Source of the DNA: an uncultured Spirochaetaceae bacterium
Lineage (GTDB): Bacteria; Spirochaetota; Spirochaetia; Treponematales; Treponemataceae
DNA length: 13,882 nt
Direction of reading: 5' to 3'
Assembly (NCBI GenBank): GCA_902766345.1
Contig: CACXDK010000207.1
Coordinates: 1-13,882 of the forward strand
Shown here: piece by piece, positions 1 through 6,393 of the stretch
How the letters are laid out: the number at the start of each line of letters is the position of its first letter
Numbering within the stretch: the stretch's first letter is position 1
Made by a program: the position numbers and the translations under genes
Notes under the pieces: generated by a model
What the model saw: only the letters and a program-made list of their open reading frames with translations
The model's database searches: none
What the model was told of the DNA's origin: nothing

Positions 1-322
1 CATTACCTGCAATGCCTGCTGTTACTAAAGCTTTGTTGTTTGTATTGTAAACTTTTGCCGCCATGTTTGGTGGAAGGAATCCTATGTTAATCTCGCCCTT
101 TATGAGTTTTGGAAGAAGAAGTGCTGCTCCTGCAAAAACTTCGTAAGAGGCCTGTACGTCTCCTATTCTGTCGTTTTCCATCTGCTTTGCCATTGGAATG
201 CCGCTAGGACCTGAAAGCACTCCTATTCGGACTGTTTCTGTTGATGAATGTCGAGACATGGCAAATGTACTGACTGTGCATATTGCAATAAGGAATAACA
301 ATGATTTTACGATTCGTATCAT
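1..322 (-). CDS. ABC-type substrate-binding protein, NitT/TauT/ThiY-like (N-terminal part, cut by window edge)
   Basis: Only the first 107 codons are present; the gene continues beyond base 1. Residues 1-22 form a signal peptide: MIR then a hydrophobic stretch ending near TFA-MS. The mature part begins RIGVLSGPSGIPMAK and continues with YEVFAGAALLLPKLIKGE and INIGFLPPNMAAKVYN. This is the pattern of periplasmic binding proteins of the NMT1/ThiY/SsuA type, where a small ligand is bound and delivered to an ABC permease; the ligand cannot be read from this fragment. The ATG at 322 is the only in-frame start that keeps the signal peptide, yet no Shine-Dalgarno sequence precedes it. It lies 32 bp behind the stop of the upstream minus-strand gene, so read-through from that gene's promoter is possible. 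Signal peptide and fold class are seen in the sequence; transport function is inferred. Confidence 0.75.
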   Translation of the reverse strand, partial: MIRIVKSLLFLIAICTVSTFAMSRHSSTETVRIGVLSGPSGIPMAKQMENDRIGDVQASYEVFAGAALLLPKLIKGEINIGFLPPNMAAKVYNTNNKALVTAGIAGN

Positions 323-354
323 GCTTATAGTATGACAGAATCGCTTTTTTTAGT

Positions 355-1071
355 CTATAAAACTCTATATAGATGGCTTCGTTTAAGTGTTCCGCAGTGT
401 TCTAGGAGTTCTGCCTTGCAGAAAACCCATATCATGCATCGTACAGACTGTTCTGTTGCTTTGATGCCAGCATTCGTAAGGGCTTTTTGAAGGTCTTTGA
501 CTGTAAATTTCGGTGGAAGTTCGGTTGGTAGCAGTTTTAGATAGTCCTTTTTATTTTTGAATGTGTGTATCTTGCCTATTTCTTCAAGTTTTTTGCCTGT
601 TTTTAGCCAATTTTTCTTAAATCTGCGTCTTTTGTTGTCCGACTGAACTGGCTGTTGTGTTGTTTGCCGTATTTCCGTCATGGTTATTTCTATTACTTCA
701 AGTGTAAAAAGTTTATTAAGTAAAAATCCGTATAAGGCTGTGAGTTCCTTAAATATAGAATAAATGTTTTTATGTAGAGGGCTTTTTCGTTTAGATTCTG
801 TTTTGTCTGAGCTTGATATGGTTTGTATGTATTTTGTTGTAACTAAAGGATATACAACTTTTATACGTATTCCTTCATTTATGCAGTACTGAATCTTGTC
901 GCGAAGGTGTGCAAGGTTTGCTGTCTGAATTTCTATAATGCTTCCATCTTTTGTACGTATATCCGCAATGTAAGGACCTTGTGGGACTTCTGTGTGGCTG
1001 CCTTCATTCTGCAGTGAGTAATAAGATTTCAAGGTTTTATGAAGGGAACTCTCGTTCAGAATATTAATCAT
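355..1071 (-). CDS. conserved hypothetical protein, PD-(D/E)XK nuclease-like N-terminus with winged-helix-like C-terminus
   Basis: The 238-residue product begins MINILNESSLHKTLK. An upstream in-frame ATG at 1167 would add 32 residues, but that extension overlaps the likely promoter and looks unlike the rest, so the ATG at 1071 is preferred. Residues 34-50 give a YIADI strand (D37), then IIEIQT (E47, Q49), then a helix LAHLRDKI, then the strand IRIKVVYPL. This D...E-x-Q spacing resembles a PD-(D/E)XK nuclease core with Q in place of the usual K. A SKRKSP motif follows at 93-98, a helical middle, a basic stretch at 147-161, and a C-terminal segment (about 185-238) of LPPKFTVKDLQKAL type that reads like a winged helix ending in a LYRVL strand. 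I recall similar full-length proteins of unknown function in Firmicutes and spirochaetes. Nuclease activity is an inference from a short motif; function is unknown. It is divergent from the division cluster. Confidence 0.75.
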   Translation of the reverse strand: MINILNESSLHKTLKSYYSLQNEGSHTEVPQGPYIADIRTKDGSIIEIQTANLAHLRDKIQYCINEGIRIKVVYPLVTTKYIQTISSSDKTESKRKSPLHKNIYSIFKELTALYGFLLNKLFTLEVIEITMTEIRQTTQQPVQSDNKRRRFKKNWLKTGKKLEEIGKIHTFKNKKDYLKLLPTELPPKFTVKDLQKALTNAGIKATEQSVRCMIWVFCKAELLEHCGTLKRSHLYRVL

Positions 1072-1115
1072 ATTGTTATGTTCAATGTTTATGAGTGTAA
1101 ATACAACTATACATA

Positions 1116-1145
1116 ATTTTAGCTGTATAGAAATTCCATTTTCAA
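1116..1145 (-). promoter_or_regulatory. candidate sigma-70-type promoter for the divergent nuclease-like gene
   Basis: Read on the minus strand there is a -35-like TTGAAA (1145-1140), an 18-bp spacer and a -10-like TAAAAT (1121-1116). Transcription would begin near 1109 and give a leader of about 38 nt before the ATG at 1071. Two near-consensus hexamers in AT-rich DNA can arise by chance, so this is only a candidate; its placement directly upstream of the preferred start adds some support. Confidence 0.4.
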
Positions 1146-1173
1146 AAACTATCATTATCGACAACATTTTTTA

Positions 1174-1201
1174 TTGACATTATGAAAAAAGTGGTTAAAA
1201 T
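1174..1201 (+). promoter_or_regulatory. candidate sigma-70-type promoter of mraZ and the division cluster
   Basis: A perfect -35 hexamer TTGACA (1174-1179) is followed after 16 bp by TAAAAT (1196-1201), five of six matches to the -10 consensus. Transcription would start near 1208, about 38 nt before the mraZ ATG. The first GTGG box (1191) lies in the spacer and the second (1200) overlaps the -10, the position expected for a repressor-controlled promoter. No other promoter this good was seen upstream of the cluster. Confidence 0.65.
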
Positions 1202-1244
1202 GGTGAGTAAGTGGGAAATAGTGGGAAAAAGTGGTGAGCAGTGG
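1191..1244 (+). promoter_or_regulatory. array of six MraZ-type boxes (GTGG direct repeats, about 10-bp period)
   Basis: Boxes begin at 1191 (GTGGT), 1200 (ATGGT), 1211 (GTGGG), 1221 (GTGGG), 1231 (GTGGT) and 1241 (GTGGC), spaced 9, 11, 10, 10 and 10 bp, most preceded by A-rich spacers. MraZ is known to form a ring and bind direct TGGGN-type repeats spaced by 5 bp (period 10) upstream of mraZ in E. coli, with related A-rich GTG repeats in Mollicutes. About one helical turn per box puts all sites on one DNA face. Operator function is inferred from this match and from the position directly before mraZ. Six copies is more than the three I recall for E. coli. Confidence 0.75.
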
Positions 1245-1245
1245 C

Positions 1246-1689
1246 ATGGATTTGCTTATTGGTGAGTATCGTAATACGCTAGATGAAAAAGGAAGAATTC
1301 TTTTTCCTGCAAAATTACGTTCTGTTCTCCAGCAGAATGAACTCATCATTACGCAAGGTCTAGACCATTGTCTTATGCTTTTTACAACCGAAGAGTGGGT
1401 CAGCCTTAATGAGAAAATCATGGGCTCGGCCTCTCTTTTTAATGATCAAAAAAGACTTGTCATGAGACGCTTTATTGCGCCTGCACAAAAACTTGAATTT
1501 GACCGTTCCGGTCGCCTCTCTATTCCTCAGAATTTAAGAGAATATGCTTCTCTGAAAGGTGAATCTGTAATTCTTGGTTTGAATAAATATATGGAATTAT
1601 GGGATTCTGAGTGCTATGAAAAGTACCTCAACGAAACTGAGGAATCTTTCCAGAGTGCCGCAGAGAGTATGAGCAATATTCTTTTTTAA
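1246..1689 (+). CDS. mraZ: MraZ transcriptional regulator of the division and cell-wall cluster
   Basis: The 147-residue product has the family's usual length and its two SpoVT-AbrB-like half-repeats: GEYRNTLDEKGRILFPAKLR (residues 6-25) and LEFDRSGRLSIPQNLREY (about 83-100). Each contains the D-x-x-GR-(I/L)-x-x-P signature that forms the DNA-binding surface of the MraZ ring. The ATG at 1246 is chosen because the protein then begins a few residues before GEYRNT, as in relatives; in-frame GTG codons at 1231 and 1234 would add only residues encoded by the operator repeats. A weak ribosome site GGTGA (1233-1237) lies within box five. MraZ typically represses or modulates its own operon and may also act on rRNA methylation and division genes; autoregulation here is inferred from the adjacent box array. 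It is first in the cluster, 33 bp before rsmH. Confidence 0.93.
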   Translation: MDLLIGEYRNTLDEKGRILFPAKLRSVLQQNELIITQGLDHCLMLFTTEEWVSLNEKIMGSASLFNDQKRLVMRRFIAPAQKLEFDRSGRLSIPQNLREYASLKGESVILGLNKYMELWDSECYEKYLNETEESFQSAAESMSNILF

Positions 1690-1722
1690 AAACACGCAAT
1701 TTAATATAGTCGGAGTTTAAAC

Positions 1723-2709
1723 TTGGAAATTGTCCATACCCCAGTTCTTTTGCAGGAGTGTCTCTCTTTTCTGTCACCTATAGGCGAATCTTTTGAACAG
1801 GATGCTTTGATGATAGATTCTACTCTTGGGGAAGGCGGACATTCATTTAATTTCCTTTCTAAATATCCATCCTTAAAGATAATTGGCCTTGATGCAGATT
1901 CCGTAATCCAGAAACGTGCAAAAGAGCGTCTTGCTCCATTTGGAGAGCGCATGGAATTTTATAACGGCTGGTTTAATGATTTTTACAGTTCGTATCCAGA
2001 AGATAAACGTCGTCCAAATCTTATTCTTTTTGATTTGGGAATAAGTGTTTTTCATTATGAACGTAGCGGTAGAGGCTTTTCTTTTAGGTATGATGAAGCT
2101 TTAGACATGAGACTTAACCCTTCGGCTGGTGAAAGTGCGGCTGATGTTGTAAATACTATGCCTGAAAAGCAGCTTGCAAACATGATTTACCTGTATTCTG
2201 ATGAGCGCTATTCTCGAAAAATAGCTTCTGCTATTGTACAGGTACGTAAAAATGAACAGATAGTGTCTTCGAAGGCTCTTGCAGATATTATTTATGACGC
2301 CGTTCCTTCGGCTTATCGTCATGGAAATATTCATCCTGCAACAAGAACGTTTCAGGCATTGAGAATATATGTAAACAGTGAACTTAAAAGGTTGCCTGAA
2401 GCTATTCACAATGCGTTTAATGTTCTTGAATGTGGTGGAAAACTTGGTGTAATTACGTTTCATTCCCTTGAAGATAAAATTGTAAAGAATTATTTCCGAA
2501 ATTTAGGTAAACAGTGTGTGTGTCCTCCTGAGTTTCCTTCATGTACTTGTGGAGGTACTCCTTGTGCGGAACTTTTGACACATAAACCTGTTGAACCGAC
2601 AGAAGAAGAGGTTAAGACTAATTCTCCGTCTAGAAGTGCAAAGCTGAGAGTTGTTAGAAAACTTAGAGATGCTGATGATTTACGGCTGTACGGCGTGGAG
2701 GCTATATGA
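1723..2709 (+). CDS. rsmH: 16S rRNA (cytosine(1402)-N(4))-methyltransferase RsmH (MraW)
   Basis: RsmH uses S-adenosylmethionine to methylate N4 of C1402 in the 16S rRNA decoding centre. The 328-residue product shows the family motifs in order: HTPVLL at 5-10, the SAM-binding loop DSTLGEGGHS at 32-41, GLDAD at 55-59, FDLGIS at 103-108, RGFSF then LDMRLNP at 117-133, HPATRTFQALRI at 204-215, GVITFHSLEDKIVK at 242-255 and SPSRSAKLRVV at 301-311. A cysteine cluster (C265, C267, C274, C276, C281) matches the CxCPP...CxCGG element seen in many relatives. The start is a TTG at 1723 with GGAG (1712-1715) seven bases upstream; no in-frame ATG would retain the HTPVLL motif. Its stop overlaps the ftsL ATG (ATGA), so the two are probably translationally coupled. 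Confidence 0.96.
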   Translation: MEIVHTPVLLQECLSFLSPIGESFEQDALMIDSTLGEGGHSFNFLSKYPSLKIIGLDADSVIQKRAKERLAPFGERMEFYNGWFNDFYSSYPEDKRRPNLILFDLGISVFHYERSGRGFSFRYDEALDMRLNPSAGESAADVVNTMPEKQLANMIYLYSDERYSRKIASAIVQVRKNEQIVSSKALADIIYDAVPSAYRHGNIHPATRTFQALRIYVNSELKRLPEAIHNAFNVLECGGKLGVITFHSLEDKIVKNYFRNLGKQCVCPPEFPSCTCGGTPCAELLTHKPVEPTEEEVKTNSPSRSAKLRVVRKLRDADDLRLYGVEAI

Positions 2710-3005
2710 GTAAGGTTTCCGTTGTGTTTAGATGGATTATGGTATGTGTGCTTGCATTGAGCATTCCTGCTTTATTGGTTATGAATGGCATTCAAGCTAG
2801 AAAATATACTGATCTTGAGCGTCAGATTTCAGATCTTGAAAAAAAACAGGCTGATTTAATAGAGCAGAATAAAAAGCTGATTACAGATATAAGTCTGCTT
2901 TCTAATACAGACAGAATAGAAAAAATTGCAAAAGATAATCTGAATATGAGACCGGCTGAAACAGATGAAATTGTCCGTGTTGAAATGAAGGATAGTTCAA
3001 AATGA
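2706..3005 (+). CDS. ftsL: FtsL-like cell-division protein (bitopic membrane, coiled coil)
   Basis: This 99-residue protein has a short cytoplasmic N-terminus, one membrane helix at about residues 9-28, and then a periplasmic coiled coil at about 36-68 with heptad-like Leu/Ile spacing (LERQISDLEKKQADLIEQ). A short tail RIEKIAKDNLNM follows, typical of the FtsL/DivIC family. Such proteins form a complex with FtsQ/DivIB and FtsB that activates FtsW and its partner transpeptidase at the septum. Sequence identity in this family is low, so the name rests on size, topology and its place between rsmH and murF. GGAGG (2697-2701) lies four bases before the ATG. Both ends overlap neighbours through ATGA junctions (rsmH at 2706, murF at 3002), implying coupled translation. 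A DivIC/FtsB-type name is an alternative; no second coiled-coil gene is present here. Confidence 0.82.
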   Translation: MSKVSVVFRWIMVCVLALSIPALLVMNGIQARKYTDLERQISDLEKKQADLIEQNKKLITDISLLSNTDRIEKIAKDNLNMRPAETDEIVRVEMKDSSK

Positions 3006-4399
3006 GTAAGAGTTTGCTTTCGTATGAAGATGTTGTTCAGTCCTCTGGTGGTGTTCACGTTCTTGGAACAGGTGATTTTTGTTTTACCGATGTTCAGACT
3101 GATAGTCGTAATGTAGTACAGAATACTTTGTTTGTACCTTTGATTGGTGAAAAACAGGATGGACATGCCTATATTCCTCAGGCAATCGAAAAAGGTGCAA
3201 GTGTTGTTCTTGTTAATTTTAAAAACTATGAGGCAGATGGAAATTTATATGCCTCTCTTTCTCAGAAAAATCCGTCAGTTTATTTTATTGCCGTAGATAA
3301 TAATCTTACTGCATTGCAGAAGATTGCAGGCCGCTATGTAGAGCAGTTTCCTGATCTTATAAAAATAGGTGTTACTGGTTCTAGCGGTAAGACTACGACA
3401 AAGGAAATGATACGGTCTGTGCTTTCTCAGAAATATAATGTTGTTTCTAATAAAGGAAATTTAAACAGCGAGACAGGGCTTCCTCTTTCTGTTTTTTCTA
3501 TTCGCCCTGAACATAAAGTTGGTCTTTTTGAAATGGGTATGAATAGAAAAAATGAAATTAAAGAAATTGCAGGTGTTCTTAAGCCTACGTTTGCTGTTGT
3601 TACCAATATTGGAACTGCTCATATTGGTCTTTTAGGAAGCAGGAAAAACATTGCAGAAGAAAAGGCGCATGTTTTTGACTATATAAACCGCTTTGGAACT
3701 GCTGTTATTCCTAAAGATGATGATTTTACTGAATATCTTGCTTCTCAGGTTGATGGAAATGTTGTTTATTACGGACAAGGGCTTCCTGAAAATGTAAAGC
3801 TTATAGCAGACCGTGGTCTAGAGGGAATTGATTTTTCAATTGATGGTGTGCCTGTTCATCTGGCTCTTCCTGGTGCCTATAATTATAAAAATACTCTTGC
3901 AGCGGTAACTCTTGCTCAGGTTCTTGGACTTAGTGCGGAAGAGATTAAAAACGGTGTTGAAGCATGTAAGACTTTATTTGGAAGAAGTGAAATTATTCAT
4001 GGGCATTATACTGTTGTAAAAGACTGTTACAATGCAAATCCTGATTCTATGGAAAAAGCTATTGAACTTATGTCTTCTGTAACAGGAAAAGCTAAGTTCC
4101 TTGTTCTTGGAGACATGCTTGAACTTGGAGATGGTTCTGAAAAAGCCCATGCTCATGTAGGACAGTTGGCATCTGAAACTGATGCAACCTGTATTTTTGT
4201 AGGCCAGGAAATGAATGCTGCATACAAGGCATATACAGGTTCTAAAGCTTTGTATGTTGAAGATAAATCGGATGAAGGCATTTCACGCATTGTGGAATAT
4301 ATAAAACAGAATGCCGTGCAAGATGATATTGTGCTTGTAAAAGGATCTAGAGGCATGGCTTTGGAACGTGTCTGTGACAGATTGCTGAGTGGGGACTGA
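3002..4399 (+). CDS. murF: UDP-N-acetylmuramoyl-tripeptide--D-alanyl-D-alanine ligase MurF
   Basis: MurF is the cytoplasmic ATP-dependent ligase that adds D-Ala-D-Ala to the UDP-MurNAc-tripeptide. The 465-residue product has the three Mur-ligase domains. The N-terminal substrate domain includes TDSRNVVQNTLFVPLIGE (33-50). The ATPase domain has the P-loop GVTGSSGKTTTK at 123-134, then NKGNLNSETGLP at 150-161, EMGM at 177-180, TNIGTAHIGLLGS at 201-213 and an EEK motif whose K221 is probably the carbamylated lysine of the family. The C-terminal domain carries the MurF-specific DCYNANPDSM at 341-350 and a LGDMLELG motif. AAGGA (2988-2992) precedes the ATG, which overlaps the ftsL stop. The other Mur ligases are absent, which is unusual for a division cluster, so the tripeptide substrate must be made by enzymes encoded elsewhere. 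Confidence 0.96.
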   Translation: MSKSLLSYEDVVQSSGGVHVLGTGDFCFTDVQTDSRNVVQNTLFVPLIGEKQDGHAYIPQAIEKGASVVLVNFKNYEADGNLYASLSQKNPSVYFIAVDNNLTALQKIAGRYVEQFPDLIKIGVTGSSGKTTTKEMIRSVLSQKYNVVSNKGNLNSETGLPLSVFSIRPEHKVGLFEMGMNRKNEIKEIAGVLKPTFAVVTNIGTAHIGLLGSRKNIAEEKAHVFDYINRFGTAVIPKDDDFTEYLASQVDGNVVYYGQGLPENVKLIADRGLEGIDFSIDGVPVHLALPGAYNYKNTLAAVTLAQVLGLSAEEIKNGVEACKTLFGRSEIIHGHYTVVKDCYNANPDSMEKAIELMSSVTGKAKFLVLGDMLELGDGSEKAHAHVGQLASETDATCIFVGQEMNAAYKAYTGSKALYVEDKSDEGISRIVEYIKQNAVQDDIVLVKGSRGMALERVCDRLLSGD

Positions 4400-4401
4400 G
4401 C

Positions 4402-5547
4402 ATGCATGAGTTTACATTTCAGACTGACAGAACTGTTGGCTCTTACGGAAGAAGTGATTTACTCTTTATAATAAGTACCCTTATTTTATGGGGACTTGGC
4501 ATATTCATGCTCTATATTTGTACTCCTTATACGGGAGAACGCTTGTTTTCAAACAGGTACTATTTTGTTACAAGGCAGTTTGTTTGGTCTGTTATTGGTT
4601 TTTTAGGACTGATATTTTTTGCTCTTATTCCAATAAGTTCCTTGCGGAAACTTTTGCCTTTAATTGTTATTGGAACGCTTTTTCTGTGCATAATTGCTAT
4701 GTTGCCTGGTATAGGAAGTGAACGTAAAGGTGCTGCCCGATGGATACGTTTGGGCAATTTTGGTACTGTTCAGCCTTCTGAATTTGCAAAGTTTGCTGTA
4801 GTTCTGTTCCTTGCAAATCTTTTTAGCAAACATTCTGATGAAGAATTTAAGGAAAAACAGAGTTTTCAGTATCCGTTTGTTGGTTTACTGGTATTTGTTG
4901 TTATTATCTTTTTGCAGAAAGACTTTTCTACAGGAGTGTTTGTTTTTTTTGTAGGCAGCCTCATGTTTTTCGTTGCAGGTGTAATGATGTCTTGGTTTAT
5001 TCCTTTGATGTTACTTGCAATCCCTGCAATAGTGTTGATGATTACAATAGAGCCTTACCGCCTTATGCGTGTTATTGCATTTTTTCATCCTGAAGAATAT
5101 ACACTTTCTTCGGGATATCAGAAATTTGCTTCGCAGCGATCAATTACTGCTGGTGGAATTTGGGGTAACGGTTTTGGTTCTGGGCTTACGGAAGTGTTTA
5201 AGATTCCAGAAGTTCAGACAGACTATATTTTTGCAGGCTGGGCAGATGCAATGGGGTTGTTTGGTGTAACTATTTTTTTCTGCCTGCTGATTTTTTTTGC
5301 AATGCGTGGCTATCGCATTGCATTTTGTGCTAAAGATAGTTTTGCTTCTTACACTGCTTTTGGTTGTGTAACAAGCATTCTTGTTCAGTCTCTTTTGAAC
5401 TGTGCCGTTGTATGCGGTGCAGTTCCTACAACGGGTATTACACTGCCGTTTTTTTCTTCTGGCGGTTCTTCCCTGATTGTAACATTGAGTATGTGCGGCT
5501 TTATAATAAATGCTTCCCGTTTGGGAAATGAAGATGAAAGTTTTTAA
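4402..5547 (+). CDS. ftsW: septal peptidoglycan glycosyltransferase FtsW (SEDS family)
   Basis: FtsW is the polytopic inner-membrane SEDS enzyme that polymerises lipid II into glycan at the septum. The 381-residue product has roughly ten hydrophobic segments and family landmarks: KGAARWIRLG (109-118), VQPSEFAK (123-130), LQKDFSTG (171-178), WGNGFGSG (254-261), PEVQTDYIFAGWADAMGLFG (269-288) and PTTGITLPFFSSGGSSL (342-358). D274 in TDYIFA corresponds to the conserved acidic residue considered catalytic in this family. Two positions depart from what I usually see: QKDFST instead of a Q-P-D core, and WADAMG where AEELG is common. FtsW and not RodA is favoured by context between murF and ftsQ. 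GGGGA (4391-4395) lies six bases before the ATG, which follows the murF stop by two bases. The usual partner transpeptidase gene ftsI is not in the window. Confidence 0.93.
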   Translation: MHEFTFQTDRTVGSYGRSDLLFIISTLILWGLGIFMLYICTPYTGERLFSNRYYFVTRQFVWSVIGFLGLIFFALIPISSLRKLLPLIVIGTLFLCIIAMLPGIGSERKGAARWIRLGNFGTVQPSEFAKFAVVLFLANLFSKHSDEEFKEKQSFQYPFVGLLVFVVIIFLQKDFSTGVFVFFVGSLMFFVAGVMMSWFIPLMLLAIPAIVLMITIEPYRLMRVIAFFHPEEYTLSSGYQKFASQRSITAGGIWGNGFGSGLTEVFKIPEVQTDYIFAGWADAMGLFGVTIFFCLLIFFAMRGYRIAFCAKDSFASYTAFGCVTSILVQSLLNCAVVCGAVPTTGITLPFFSSGGSSLIVTLSMCGFIINASRLGNEDESF

Positions 5548-5565
5548 TGTGAGTGAGATAGAAAA

Positions 5566-6372
5566 ATGAGTGATTTCGTAGTTTCTGATCGTATAACGGT
5601 TTCTGAAAAGGGTGAAAAGAAAGATTCCCGCATAACGATTGTAAAGATAATTGTTCTTATTTTGTGCATTCTGTTAGTAATAGAAGGCATTTTCTATATG
5701 CTCATAATTCCATGCCTTGCTCCTGTAAAGGTTCAGTTTTCAGGGTTGAAAAATCTTTCTTCTTCTGTTTTGTTAGACAAGCTTTCACAGACTGGAGATG
5801 TTACCTGGATTCAATTTGATTCAAGCCGTGCTGTTGATTTGTTGAGTACGCTTTCTGCTGTTGATACTGTATCTGTAGATAAAGTGTTTCCTGATAAGGT
5901 TTTAATTAATGTCAAGGAAAGGACGGCTGTTGCAAAAACGATAGTTTCCATAAATGGACGTGCTATGTCTGTTCAAATTGATGAAAATGGTGTACTATTT
6001 TCAAATACAACGTCAGTTGCCAGTGACAGTAACATACCTCTTATTTCGGGGCTTCCTGTTGAAAAAATGCAGAACGGAATGAGGTTTCCTGCAAAATATA
6101 AACCTCTTATGGCTCAAATTGCAGAAATTCAGAAGCTTCCACAGAAATATTTTATGGCAATTTCTGAAATTCAGGTTGTTCCTAAGGAATATGGCAATTA
6201 TGAACTTGTGCTTTATCCTATTCATACTCATGTAAGGGTTCTTACAGATCCTGCATTGAATGAAGATGCCTTGAAGTATATGATGGTGGTTCTTGATGTT
6301 GTGAATTCTGTGAAGCCTGATGCAAATGAAATAGACCTTAGATATGGTTCAATTTCGTTTAGGACTCGCTGA
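5566..6372 (+). CDS. ftsQ: FtsQ/DivIB-type cell-division protein with POTRA domain
   Basis: The 268-residue product has a charged cytoplasmic tail of about 22 residues, one membrane helix (about 23-48), and a periplasmic part beginning with a POTRA-like domain at about 52-120. That domain includes VQFSGLKNLSS, WIQFD and the strand-rich FPDKVLINVKERTAVA that closes the fold. A beta domain follows, with IDENGVLF at 138-145 and NIPLISG at 156-162. This order is that of FtsQ/DivIB, which bridges FtsL/FtsB and recruits the septal synthase. Sequence conservation is low in this family, so the assignment depends on domain order and on its position directly before ftsA. It starts 18 bp after ftsW with only a weak GTGAG-like ribosome site. 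Spirochaete versions are often annotated as hypothetical or POTRA-domain proteins. Confidence 0.85.
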   Translation: MSDFVVSDRITVSEKGEKKDSRITIVKIIVLILCILLVIEGIFYMLIIPCLAPVKVQFSGLKNLSSSVLLDKLSQTGDVTWIQFDSSRAVDLLSTLSAVDTVSVDKVFPDKVLINVKERTAVAKTIVSINGRAMSVQIDENGVLFSNTTSVASDSNIPLISGLPVEKMQNGMRFPAKYKPLMAQIAEIQKLPQKYFMAISEIQVVPKEYGNYELVLYPIHTHVRVLTDPALNEDALKYMMVVLDVVNSVKPDANEIDLRYGSISFRTR

Positions 6373-6393
6373 TTATTTGTTGGGAGAATATTT

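Noticed and set aside
325..360. Possible terminator between the two minus-strand genes (TTATAG/CTATAA arms)
   Set aside because: Arms are six AT-only pairs with a loop over 20 nt; too weak to act as an intrinsic terminator.
1072..1167. 32-residue N-terminal extension of the nuclease-like protein
   Set aside because: It would read through the candidate promoter and shows none of the character of the conserved part, which begins naturally at MINILNESS.
1191..1244. Short tandem repeats read as a CRISPR or VNTR
   Set aside because: Units are about 10 bp, far shorter than CRISPR repeats, and the spacing and motif match MraZ sites upstream of mraZ.
1231..1245. Upstream GTG start for mraZ adding MVSSG
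   Set aside because: The extra residues are encoded by the GTGG operator repeats, and family members start a few residues before the GEYRNT motif; ATG 1246 fits better.
1155..1421. Minus-strand open frame of 88 codons opposite the start of mraZ
   Set aside because: It lies antisense to the clear MraZ reading frame and over the operator repeats, has no recognisable motif, and its composition follows from the opposite strand.
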